Shown here: in pieces, positions 1-6,449 of the stretch
Layout of the letters: each line of letters starts with the position of its first letter
How positions within the stretch are numbered: the stretch's first letter is position 1
Assembly (NCBI GenBank): GCA_026706505.1
Contig: JAPOYQ010000920.1
Span: forward strand, 1 to 8,789
Direction: 5' to 3'
Length of the DNA stretch: 8,789 nucleotides
From: Gemmatimonadota bacterium
Lineage (GTDB): Bacteria > Latescibacterota > UBA2968 > UBA8231
The notes under the pieces: generated by a model
Database searches by the model: none
What the model saw: the letters and a program-made list of their open reading frames with translations, nothing else
Told to the model about the DNA's origin: nothing
Translations under genes and position numbers: made by a program

Positions 1-2
1 TG

Positions 3-1046
3 TCCCCAGAAACGAACGATACTCGGAGTACCCAAGCTGATTGGGCGGAATTACAGGCTCTCCTATCCACTCGCGGAACATGGACATCAGGGGACCTTTA
101 CGGATTGCTAGACTTCCTTGAAGACACTGCCACAAACCCATCTTCCATTGATGAAGAAACAGAGGAAGAACTCGATGAGACTATTCTCGAAAGTCAACGG
201 GATAGACTCGTCGACATCGTATTTGACGAACTACGGTATAGAGAACGAATTCTCGGCAAATCGTACCCTTTCTCTATTAGTACAGACCAGCTCCGAATTG
301 AACGAGTGCCTGATATCCCTTCTGTTCCCGGACGCACTGTTTACGTCTTCTGTCTCCTTGTATCCGCTATTCGTGAGAAAAAAATTCAATCTCCCGACTT
401 GACGAAAAATGTCCAGTGCAGAATTCCCAACTTGTTTCAAATTTGTGCTTGCCTTGCGGCGGGCGGCTATATTGCCGGAGATGTAGCGTCATTTGGATTT
501 CCTCGTCGAACTGGCACAAACTTCCTTTCCGCACTCCGTGATACATACCAAAGATTCGGGGCTGGCACAGTCAAAACAACCATACCGCCAGGTTTTCCGG
601 CTTCGACAAAGGACGGTGGAATTGACGTCATCGCATGGATGGACCATCCCGACCGCATGCCTGGGAAGCTCTACCTTCTCGGCCAGTGCGCATCAGGACG
701 TAACTGGGGGGAGAAGTCCGTCCTTGAGCGTATTCCGCAGTTTCATGGCTGGTTCAGTGAGACACCCGCCACTCACTGCGTCCCCTCGATGTTCATTCCG
801 TTCACGCTTCATAGAGACTTGGCTGATGATCCAGATGTCTCGTTCGACGAGATGCTGAAGAACAGACTTCTTCATGAAGAAAGGAGATATGGCATTGTCT
901 TTGACCGCTGCCGAGTGGCCCATTTCGCCGACACCTGTTTACGTACGGATGGTGAGACGACACGTTCGGTCGACGGTCGTAATCAGTTCAGCGAAATTGA
1001 GACATGGGTGAAAGATACATGTGAAATATGTGAAATCCTAGGTTGA
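3..1046 (+). CDS. Probable restriction endonuclease (PD-(D/E)XK-like), 5' end outside window
   Basis: The reading frame is open from the left edge (first full codon at base 3) to TGA at 1044-1046. No convincing start is present: the only candidate is a TTG at 105 without a Shine-Dalgarno, and in-frame codons upstream of it still read like protein, so the gene is probably 5'-truncated by the window. Counting from that TTG, a glutamate/aspartate-rich N-terminal stretch (about 17-35) is followed by a helical region and a GFPRRTGTNF motif (131-140). Then comes KDGGIDVIAW (169-178), a short loop, and GKLYLLGQCASGRNW (187-201) with K204. The order ID, 15-20 residues, then a strand carrying Q-x-A fits a PD-(D/E)XK nuclease core with D174 and Q194, and lysine moved or replaced. 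I recall DGG(I/V)DVIAW plus GQ(C/V)ASGxxW from uncharacterised proteins encoded beside DNA methyltransferases. The neighbouring methyltransferase supports a restriction role, which remains inferred. No signal peptide or membrane segment is seen in the visible part. Confidence 0.6.
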   Translation, partial: SPETNDTRSTQADWAELQALLSTRGTWTSGDLYGLLDFLEDTATNPSSIDEETEEELDETILESQRDRLVDIVFDELRYRERILGKSYPFSISTDQLRIERVPDIPSVPGRTVYVFCLLVSAIREKKIQSPDLTKNVQCRIPNLFQICACLAAGGYIAGDVASFGFPRRTGTNFLSALRDTYQRFGAGTVKTTIPPGFPASTKDGGIDVIAWMDHPDRMPGKLYLLGQCASGRNWGEKSVLERIPQFHGWFSETPATHCVPSMFIPFTLHRDLADDPDVSFDEMLKNRLLHEERRYGIVFDRCRVAHFADTCLRTDGETTRSVDGRNQFSEIETWVKDTCEICEILG

Positions 1047-1056
1047 TGAAGTTGGT

Positions 1057-2154
1057 ATGAGACACCCACTGCATTCTATATGTCCATATTTCGCCGTGTT
1101 CCCCGAGGACTTCGTCGCTAAGCAGATTTACGCCTACACGCAGCTAGGTGACACCGTTTTCGACCCTTTCAGTGGCCGCGGAACGACTGTATTCGAGAGT
1201 CTTCTGAATGGACGCCCGGCAGCAGGAGTAGACATCAACCCGGTCGCGGCATGTATATCTGGTGCTAAAGCAGACCCACCTACATTGACCTCAATAGGCC
1301 GAAGGCTTACATCGCTCGAAAGTCTACAGAAGAAGATGAGTGATTTTGAAGCCCCACAGGACGATTTTTTTCCAGCTTGCTTTCATCCTCGGACACTCCA
1401 ACAGGTACTATTTCTGCGAGATCAACTCGACTGGTCAAACTCCCGCGTTGATCGCTTCATTGCTGCCGTATTGCTCGGCTGTCTTCACGGAGAGTCTCAC
1501 AAGTCTAGAAACTGTATCAGTAATCGGATGCCGCGAACGATCAGTACGAATCCAGACTATTCCGTGCGTTGGTGGGCAAAGAACGGATATACGGCACCGG
1601 AAAGAGACGTATTTGAAGTGTTAAAACGTGTCGCGGCTTATCGGCTGAGACACTCATTACCGAAGCTGCGCGGTTCGGTAAGATGCCGTGATGCCCGTAG
1701 GGCATCATGTAGTTTCCGTAAACTTCGTGGATCGGTTTCCCTCATAGTCACTTCTCCACCATATCTTAATACGACCCATTATGCCGAAGACCAGTGGCTT
1801 AGATTGTGGTTCTTAGGTGGTCCTGAACGCCCTACTGCCAAGGCTGCAAGAGATGATCGCTATAGGAGCCCAGAACAATACTGGCGCTTTCTGGCTGAGA
1901 GTTGGTCGGGATGTGCAGACCTACTGAAAGAGGACGCCGTAATCGTGATTCGGATTGGTGGTACTAGCTTGGGCAAGGACGATCTGCTTGACGGTCTCAG
2001 AGAATCTCTTAGGACTGGTCTAACTAACTTTGATGTTTACGATATGGGTGCCAGCGTAACTACAGAAATCAAAAATCGTCAGACGAATGCTTTTAGGCCT
2101 GGCACGACGAGGAAACGATATGAGCACGACTTCAAAGTTACCCTCCGGCGATAA
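1057..2154 (+). CDS. DNA methyltransferase (N4-cytosine or N6-adenine), modification subunit
   Basis: This 365-residue protein is a complete SAM-dependent amino-methyltransferase acting on DNA. The N-terminus has HSICPYFAVFPEDFV (6-20), resembling motif X. Motif I is DPFSGRGTT (36-44), followed by GVDINP (57-62), which binds the SAM ribose, and the catalytic motif IV TSPPY (232-236). Family-specific blocks are HGESHKS (144-150), MPRTIST (158-164), EDQWLRLWFLGG (244-255), VIRIGG (297-302) and EIKNRQTNAFRPG (337-349). Motif order is X, I, a ~190-residue middle region, then IV, an alpha-like order with target recognition probably lying between I and IV. SPPY favours N4-cytosine but does not exclude N6-adenine. 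ATG 1057 is the only in-frame ATG start, because a TAG at 1039 closes the frame upstream; its ribosome site is poor, suggesting coupling to the gene ending 10 bases earlier. It most likely protects host DNA from that nuclease. Base composition is lower in G+C than downstream genes, consistent with transfer. Confidence 0.88.
   Translation: MRHPLHSICPYFAVFPEDFVAKQIYAYTQLGDTVFDPFSGRGTTVFESLLNGRPAAGVDINPVAACISGAKADPPTLTSIGRRLTSLESLQKKMSDFEAPQDDFFPACFHPRTLQQVLFLRDQLDWSNSRVDRFIAAVLLGCLHGESHKSRNCISNRMPRTISTNPDYSVRWWAKNGYTAPERDVFEVLKRVAAYRLRHSLPKLRGSVRCRDARRASCSFRKLRGSVSLIVTSPPYLNTTHYAEDQWLRLWFLGGPERPTAKAARDDRYRSPEQYWRFLAESWSGCADLLKEDAVIVIRIGGTSLGKDDLLDGLRESLRTGLTNFDVYDMGASVTTEIKNRQTNAFRPGTTRKRYEHDFKVTLRR
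1689..1707. repeat. Perfect 8-bp inverted repeat inside the methyltransferase gene
   Basis: TGATGCCC (1689-1696) and GGGCATCA (1700-1707) are perfect reverse complements around a 3-base centre. It falls in the weakly conserved stretch just before motif IV. It could be a small hairpin in the mRNA or chance; nothing else supports a function. Confidence 0.5.
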
Positions 2155-2230
2155 GTCTTGCGATGTCGGTTTGGCATAGCATCCTTGCAGATAGATTGCC
2201 GAAATCCGCAAGTCAACAATAGGGTTCGAA

Positions 2231-3067
2231 ATGAGGGCTACGAATCTAACTCACCGCATCCGGCTCCATGAGGACTCGACTTTGGAACTTAAACGACTCT
2301 CGCCATCCGCAGCGGGTGACCGCTTCGACAAATCCGTTGTGCTCCGCACCTCGCCAGAGCACCTCGACGGGGAACTGACGCGCCGGTTTCTCCGCGAAGA
2401 CGCCGAGCTGACCGAGGACACTTTGCACAAGCTCCGCATCGTCGCTGCTGATGAGGAAGACGTCGTACGCCTCACACTCGCTGGCGTTCTACTATGCACG
2501 CGGCAGCCGCAACAATGGATGCCCCACGCATACATACAAGCCGTTAGCTATGCAGGCGAGCGGACGGATGTCAACTATCAGACCGATGCCCGCGATATTG
2601 AAGGGCCACTCGACGAGCAGGTTGCGGAAGCGTTGCACTTTGTGCGGCGGAACATGCTGGTGCGAGCGACCAAAGTAACGGCCCGGGTTGATCTCCCGCA
2701 GTTTAGCGAGCGGGCCGTATTTGAGGCGCTCGTCAACGCCGTGGCGCATCGGGACTATTCGATGGGGGGTTCCCGGGTGCGTCTGCACATGTTCGGAGAC
2801 CGCCTTGAGCTATACGTCCCCGGTGCCTTGGCGAATACGCTCTCGCCAGACAGTCTGCATCTGCGGCAAGCCAATCGCAATGAACTTATCGTGTCTTTAT
2901 TGGCGCGTTGTCCCGCACCGGCCGGTCTTGGACGGACTCACTTGATGGACCGGCGCGGCGATGGCGTGCCGATTATCCGTGAAGAGTGCCAGCAGCTTGC
3001 GGGTCGTCTCCCCGAGTACAGCCTGATTGACGACAGCGAGTTGCGGTTGGTGATTTGGGCGGCGTAG
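2231..3067 (+). CDS. Schlafen/AlbA_2-RecG-C family protein with most of the AlbA_2 domain deleted
   Basis: The frame encodes 278 residues from ATG 2231, with AGGG at 2221-2224 as a modest ribosome site. Residues 11-22 (RLHEDSTLELKR) match the opening of an AlbA_2 (Schlafen-type, nucleic-acid-binding) domain. From about residue 28 the sequence resumes in the region after that domain: RFLREDAELTEDTLHKL, then LTLAGVLLCTRQPQQWMPHAYIQ (81-103), FEALVNAVAHRDYS (164-177, the N-box of a GHKL-like HATPase_c_4 fold), RLELYVPGAL (191-200), RQANRNELIVSLLARC (212-227), DRRGDGVPIIREE (240-252) and a C-terminal DDSELRLVIWAA. Intact relatives are about 400-480 residues, so roughly 120-150 residues are missing without breaking the frame. 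Family members are annotated as RecG-related transcriptional regulators or nucleic-acid-binding ATPases, often in accessory islands; exact function is unknown. It may be a decayed remnant or a functional short form. It ends 5 bases from the convergent aspartokinase gene. Confidence 0.75.
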   Translation: MRATNLTHRIRLHEDSTLELKRLSPSAAGDRFDKSVVLRTSPEHLDGELTRRFLREDAELTEDTLHKLRIVAADEEDVVRLTLAGVLLCTRQPQQWMPHAYIQAVSYAGERTDVNYQTDARDIEGPLDEQVAEALHFVRRNMLVRATKVTARVDLPQFSERAVFEALVNAVAHRDYSMGGSRVRLHMFGDRLELYVPGALANTLSPDSLHLRQANRNELIVSLLARCPAPAGLGRTHLMDRRGDGVPIIREECQQLAGRLPEYSLIDDSELRLVIWAA

Positions 3068-3072
3068 CCCAA

Positions 3073-4425
3073 TTAATCGCCAAAAAACTCTCCGTAGAGC
3101 GAGCGCACGGCTGCGGGAATGTCCGCGGCCGTGATCCCGAACATCATGCTGACCTCGCTCGACCCCTGATTGATCATCTCTATGTTGACGCTGGCGCGGG
3201 AAAAAGCACGGCAGGCACGAGCCGCCAAGCCAATGGTGTGGTGCATGCCCTCGCCGACGACCATCACCAAGGCGAGCCCGCGGGCGACCGATAGCTCATC
3301 TACCTCTAGCTCGGTGCGAATGCGGCGCAGGACCCGCTCTTCGGCTGAGTGGTTGAAATACGACTCGCGCACGATCACCGACATGTTGTCAATGCCCGAC
3401 GGCGTGTGCTCAAAGGAAATCCCCTCGTCCTCAAAAACGGCCAGCAAGCGGCGGCCAAAACCCACTTCGCGGTTCATCAGATACTTGCTGATATACACGC
3501 TGCAAAACCCGTCGGTGGCGGCGATGCCGACGACAGGGTGGTCGCCGATCGCGCGTTGGGGGACGATGCGGGTGCCGGGTGCCTGCGGGTTGTTGGTGTT
3601 TTTGACGACGACCGGGATCCCGGCGTGGAACACGGGTTCGAGGGCCTCGTCGTGAAACACGGAAAATCCCGCGTAGGACAACTCGCGCATCTCGCGGTAG
3701 GTAATCTCAGTGACGGCGACTGGGTCTTCCACGAGCGCGGGATTGGCCACAAAGACCGAATCGACGTCCGTGAAGTTTTCGTACACAGCCGCATCGACAG
3801 CCGCGGCGAGGATCGCGCCGGTTATGTCCGAGCCGCCGCGCGAGAAGGTGACGACGCGGCCGGTGGGTGAATAGCCGAAGAAACCCGGGAAAATGGTGAT
3901 GCCTGGACGGTCCTTGAGCTGGCGCAGCTTGCCGTAGGACGCCTGCAAGACGCGGGCGTTGCCCGGTTCTTCCGAGAGAATCAAGCCGCCCTCGCCTGGG
4001 TCGAGATAGTGGGCTTCGGCTCCGCTGTGGCGCAGGTACTCGGCGACTAGGCGGGCGCAGTTGTCCTCGCCGCCGGCCTTCATGGCGTCTGCATAGAGCG
4101 CTTCGTCGCTGGTGCTCATGGCCAGCCGCCGCTCAAAGTCGGCGACAATGGGCGCGAGCGCGGTGTCCGGCAAGCCGAGATCGCCGATGATGGCGGCGTA
4201 GCGGTCGATGACGCGCGCCAGCGCGGTGCGCCCGTCTTGGTTGGTTAGCTGGGCGCGAACCACCTCGATGAGGAGGTCGGTGACCTTGGTGTCTTCATGG
4301 TCGCGCTTGCCTGGGGCCGAGACTACGACGAGCCGGCGCTCTGGGTCGGCGGTGACAATGGCGCAGATTTTTTCTATTTGCTCGGCTGACGCGAGGGACG
4401 TGCCGCCGAATTTAGCTACTTTCAT
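3073..4425 (-). CDS. lysC: Aspartate kinase (aspartokinase), monofunctional with two ACT domains
   Basis: The enzyme phosphorylates L-aspartate with ATP to 4-phospho-L-aspartate (EC 2.7.2.4), the first step toward lysine (diaminopimelate), threonine and methionine; it is cytosolic. The 450-residue product starts with MKVAKFGGTSLA, the diagnostic nucleotide-binding N-terminus of the family. The frame extends upstream to an ATG at 4467, but those 14 residues are unlike the family, so ATG 4425 is chosen; AGAGAA upstream is a weak ribosome site. Other hallmarks are VVVSAPGKR (33-41), AGGEDNCA (117-124), TFSRGGSDITGA (193-204), ENFTDVDSVFVANP (216-229) and ITYREMRELSYAGFSVFHDE (241-260). The regulatory part has ACT-type segments EHTPSGIDNMSVIV (339-352) and INQGSSEVSMMFGI (418-431), where lysine-type feedback inhibition would act. 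No homoserine dehydrogenase domain follows. The gene stands alone, divergent from the kinase-regulator operon. The symbol is by family; ask or thrA-type names are used in other lineages. Confidence 0.95.
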   Translation of the reverse strand: MKVAKFGGTSLASAEQIEKICAIVTADPERRLVVVSAPGKRDHEDTKVTDLLIEVVRAQLTNQDGRTALARVIDRYAAIIGDLGLPDTALAPIVADFERRLAMSTSDEALYADAMKAGGEDNCARLVAEYLRHSGAEAHYLDPGEGGLILSEEPGNARVLQASYGKLRQLKDRPGITIFPGFFGYSPTGRVVTFSRGGSDITGAILAAAVDAAVYENFTDVDSVFVANPALVEDPVAVTEITYREMRELSYAGFSVFHDEALEPVFHAGIPVVVKNTNNPQAPGTRIVPQRAIGDHPVVGIAATDGFCSVYISKYLMNREVGFGRRLLAVFEDEGISFEHTPSGIDNMSVIVRESYFNHSAEERVLRRIRTELEVDELSVARGLALVMVVGEGMHHTIGLAARACRAFSRASVNIEMINQGSSEVSMMFGITAADIPAAVRSLYGEFFGD

Positions 4426-4522
4426 TGCATTTCTCTGCAAATGGGGTAAAAATATAAAACAATGCACAGATGGCTTTTTTTACAATGGGCTACTGGTGCC
4501 TTGCCACTTAAATTTAAGCACT
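4426..4522. promoter_or_regulatory. AT-rich divergent intergenic region between aspartokinase and sensor kinase
   Basis: This 97-base gap must carry the 5' signals for both divergent genes. It is strikingly AT-rich against its GC-rich flanks, with a TATAAA-like box on the plus strand at 4453-4458 (the minus strand reads TTTTATATT here) and a T7 run at 4475-4481. I see no -35/-10 pair with good spacing on either strand, so specific promoters are not called. Confidence 0.45.
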
Positions 4523-5677
4523 ATGGAACAACCCATTGCTGCACTCGCACAGCGCAATCGCGAGTTGACCATTCTCAACACTATTGCCCGCCAACTCAAC
4601 GGCTCGGCCGAGTTGTCCGCAGCCCTAGCCGGGGCTTTGGAACAGATCACCGCGCATTTTGACTTGCAGACCGGATGGATTTGGCTGCTCGACGAGGAGA
4701 GCGGAAAAAGTTATTTGGCGGCCGCACGCAACTTGCCTCCAGCCTTGGCGGACGATCCCCGCAGCATGGAAGGCGACTGCTATTGCCTGCGCACCTTGCG
4801 CACGGGCGACTTGCAGGGGGCGGCCAACGTCAACGCCGTCGTTTGCAGTCGGCTCGGCGGCCGGACGGCGGGGACGGCGGGGTTGCGGCACCACGCCAGC
4901 GTGCCGCTCTACGCGCAAGAAAAGAAGCTGGGGATGCTCAATGTGGTCAGCAGCGACTGGCAAGAGATCGCGGCAGAGGATTTGCGCCTGTTGGAGACGG
5001 TGGGGGATATGCTCGGTATCGCGATTGAGCGCGCGCGTCTTTTTGATCAGAGCGCGGAGTTAGGGGCGGTAGAGGAGCGCAATCGGCTGGCGCGCGAAAT
5101 CCACGACATCCTCGGCCAGGGTCAGGCGGCCGTGCTGATGCAGCTAGAGGCGATGGACGCGCTCTTTGAGGCTGGTGCCAAGCGCGAAAAATTGCGGCGC
5201 ATCTTGAGCCAACTCATGGCGATGGTGCGGGATAATCTAGAAGAAGTGCGGCGCTCGGTGGCGGACCTGCGGGCTGCGTCTTTAGAGGGGCGCTCGCTGG
5301 AGGAGGCGCTAGCAGGGCTGGCGGCGGCTGATACCGGTCCCGAAGTCGAGGTCGAAATCGTCGGCACTAGGCCCCTGCCGTCGCGGGTCGAGGTCGGACT
5401 GTACCGCATCGCTCAGGAAACCCTGGCCAACGCCCGGCAGCATGCTAACGCCCGACGGGTGCGCCTCGAACTGGAGATTACCCCAACGGCAGCTACCTTG
5501 CGGATCGCCGACGATGGCCGGGGTTTTGCGCCAGAGCAGTTGTCGGGCGATCGCTTCGGTCTCGTGGGCTTGAACGAACGGGCGCGGCTTTTGGGCGGGC
5601 GCTTGGACGTGGAGAGTAAACCGGGACAGGGGACGCGCATTATTGCGGTCGTGCCCCTAGAGGCGGATGATGGATAA
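4523..5677 (+). CDS. Cytosolic GAF-domain sensor histidine kinase (HisKA_3, NarL/DegS type)
   Basis: The protein autophosphorylates on histidine and passes phosphate to the regulator encoded next. The frame extends upstream across the aspartokinase gene on the other strand, but homology-like sequence begins near MEQPIAALAQRNREL, so ATG 4523 (384 residues) is chosen; its ribosome site is poor and an in-frame GTG about 30 bases upstream is possible. A GAF sensor domain spans about 15-172 and holds three cysteines in GDCYC (84-88) and VVCSRL (106-111). A dimerisation and phosphoacceptor segment follows: VEERNRLAREIHDILGQG (183-200) with H194. The ATPase domain has the N-box YRIAQETLANARQHANA (294-310), G1 DDGRGF (330-335) and FGLVGLNERARLLGGRL (345-361). 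No transmembrane segment is evident, so the signal is cytoplasmic or membrane-permeant. Its last 11 bases overlap the regulator gene, indicating co-translation. Confidence 0.93.
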   Translation: MEQPIAALAQRNRELTILNTIARQLNGSAELSAALAGALEQITAHFDLQTGWIWLLDEESGKSYLAAARNLPPALADDPRSMEGDCYCLRTLRTGDLQGAANVNAVVCSRLGGRTAGTAGLRHHASVPLYAQEKKLGMLNVVSSDWQEIAAEDLRLLETVGDMLGIAIERARLFDQSAELGAVEERNRLAREIHDILGQGQAAVLMQLEAMDALFEAGAKREKLRRILSQLMAMVRDNLEEVRRSVADLRAASLEGRSLEEALAGLAAADTGPEVEVEIVGTRPLPSRVEVGLYRIAQETLANARQHANARRVRLELEITPTAATLRIADDGRGFAPEQLSGDRFGLVGLNERARLLGGRLDVESKPGQGTRIIAVVPLEADDG

Positions 5678-6305
5678 GATACGCATCTTGCTGGTTGACG
5701 ATCATCCAGTAGTGCGGGCTGGTTTGGCCGCGATGCTGGAAACGCAAGCGGATTTTGCCGTCGTGGGGGAAGCTGGCGATGGGGCCGAAGCCGTGCGCCA
5801 AGTCGAGGCGCTGAATCCCGACGTGGTGCTGATGGATCTGGAAATGCCCGGTACCGACGGCCTAGAGGCCTTGGAGAAACTGGCGCGGAAGAAACTGCCC
5901 AACAAAGTCATCGTCTTTACCATTTTTGCAACCGATGAGCGGATTTTGCGCGCTGTGCAGGCCGGCGCGCAAGGCTATTTGCTCAAGAGCGCGCCGCGGG
6001 AAGAGGTTTTTCAGGCCATCCGCATAGTCTGTGCCGGGGGGTCGCTCTTGCAGCCGGTGGTCGCCGCGCGCTTGCTCGGCCAAGTCAGCGGCAAGGGGAG
6101 TGCCCCAGGTGGGTTGACGCCGCGAGAACGGGAAGTGCTCGAACTCTTGGCCAAGGGGTTGCAGAACAAGGAAATCGCCGCGGTGCTCCGCATTGGCGAG
6201 CGCACCGCCAAGTTCCACGTCAGCGCCCTGATGCGCAAGTTGGGGGCTGGCAACCGCACCGAGGCCGTAGCTCTAGCTGCGCAGCAGGGGATTATTACCG
6301 TATAA
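5667..6305 (+). CDS. NarL/FixJ-family response regulator (REC + LuxR-type HTH)
   Basis: This is the DNA-binding partner of the overlapping kinase gene. The 212-residue protein has a receiver domain at about 5-120 with acidic pocket D11-D12, phosphoacceptor D57 (VVLMDLEMPG), the switch threonine T85 and conserved lysine K107 (GYLLKS). A LuxR-type helix-turn-helix follows at about 147-207: LTPREREVLELLAKGLQNKEIA and ERTAKFHVSALMRKL. Two adjacent ATGs (5667 and 5670) are possible starts. AGAGGCGG (5659-5666) lies directly against the first, so spacing is better for 5670, which would drop one methionine. The start lies inside the kinase gene, so translation is probably coupled. Target promoters cannot be read from the sequence; the divergent aspartokinase gap and its own operon are natural candidates only by position. 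Confidence 0.95.
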   Translation: MMDKIRILLVDDHPVVRAGLAAMLETQADFAVVGEAGDGAEAVRQVEALNPDVVLMDLEMPGTDGLEALEKLARKKLPNKVIVFTIFATDERILRAVQAGAQGYLLKSAPREEVFQAIRIVCAGGSLLQPVVAARLLGQVSGKGSAPGGLTPREREVLELLAKGLQNKEIAAVLRIGERTAKFHVSALMRKLGAGNRTEAVALAAQQGIITV

Positions 6306-6310
6306 CTAGC

Positions 6311-6369
6311 GCCAGCCTGTCCTTTGGGACAGGTCGCATCCCGGTCCAATTGCGGACCTATATACTGGC
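6311..6369 (+). other. Structured RNA region: two hairpins, possible enclosing helix overlapping the terminator
   Basis: Immediately after the regulator stop codon, CCTGTCC (6316-6322) pairs perfectly with GGACAGG (6327-6333) around a TTTG loop, and GGTCC (6343-6347) pairs with GGACC (6354-6358). GCCAG (6311-6315) is complementary to CTGGC (6365-6369), which would enclose both hairpins in a three-way junction. The 3' strand of that helix uses bases 6367-6369, which belong to the 5' stem of the downstream terminator. AGGTC (6331-6335) can also pair with GACCT (6355-6359). The complementarity is direct observation; a regulatory role is inference, and a simple multi-hairpin 3' end is the conservative reading. 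Confidence 0.45.
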
Positions 6370-6398
6370 CCTCCGAGCGATTCGGCGGGCCTTTTTTT
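6367..6398 (+). terminator. Intrinsic (rho-independent) terminator after the two-component operon
   Basis: GGCCC (6367-6371) pairs with GGGCC (6387-6391), and CCGA (6373-6376) pairs with TCGG (6382-6385), separated by one T/C mismatch, with a GCGAT loop. The stem is followed at once by seven T residues (6392-6398). This is a textbook intrinsic terminator for the kinase-regulator transcript, and any transcript reaching the SDR operon from upstream must pass it. Confidence 0.88.
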
Positions 6399-6436
6399 GT
6401 GCGAAATTGAGTAGCGAGCAGGACAAACTCATTTGC

Positions 6437-6443
6437 AAGGAGG
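6437..6443 (+). promoter_or_regulatory. Strong ribosome binding site of the SDR gene
   Basis: AAGGAGG sits 6 bases before ATG 6450, near-ideal in sequence and spacing, and fixes this start. No convincing -35/-10 pair is visible between the terminator T-run and this site. Confidence 0.9.
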
Positions 6444-6449
6444 CATAGC

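Noticed and set aside
2220..2233. GGTTCGAAAT resembles the T-loop end of a tRNA, a possible island attachment remnant.
   Set aside because: The flanking bases do not form a T-stem or acceptor stem, and no other tRNA part or direct repeat was found.
3055..3072. TTGGGC/GCCCAA hairpin between the convergent AlbA_2-family and aspartokinase genes as a bidirectional terminator.
   Set aside because: The stem is only 6 bp with no T-run on either strand, so it is too weak to call.
3349..3870. Long plus-strand frames (for example 173 codons) opposite aspartokinase.
   Set aside because: They are rich in residues typical of GC-rich antisense shadows, lack any recognisable domain, and the aspartokinase frame on the minus strand is unambiguous.
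4208..4522. Upstream extension of the kinase reading frame by 105 codons.
   Set aside because: It runs antisense through the well-supported aspartokinase start region, is low-complexity shadow sequence, and the family-like sequence begins at the ATG at 4523.
6301..6400. A preQ1 riboswitch controlling the QueA-like gene.
   Set aside because: The remembered class I core and A-rich tail are not present; only generic hairpins and a terminator can be supported.
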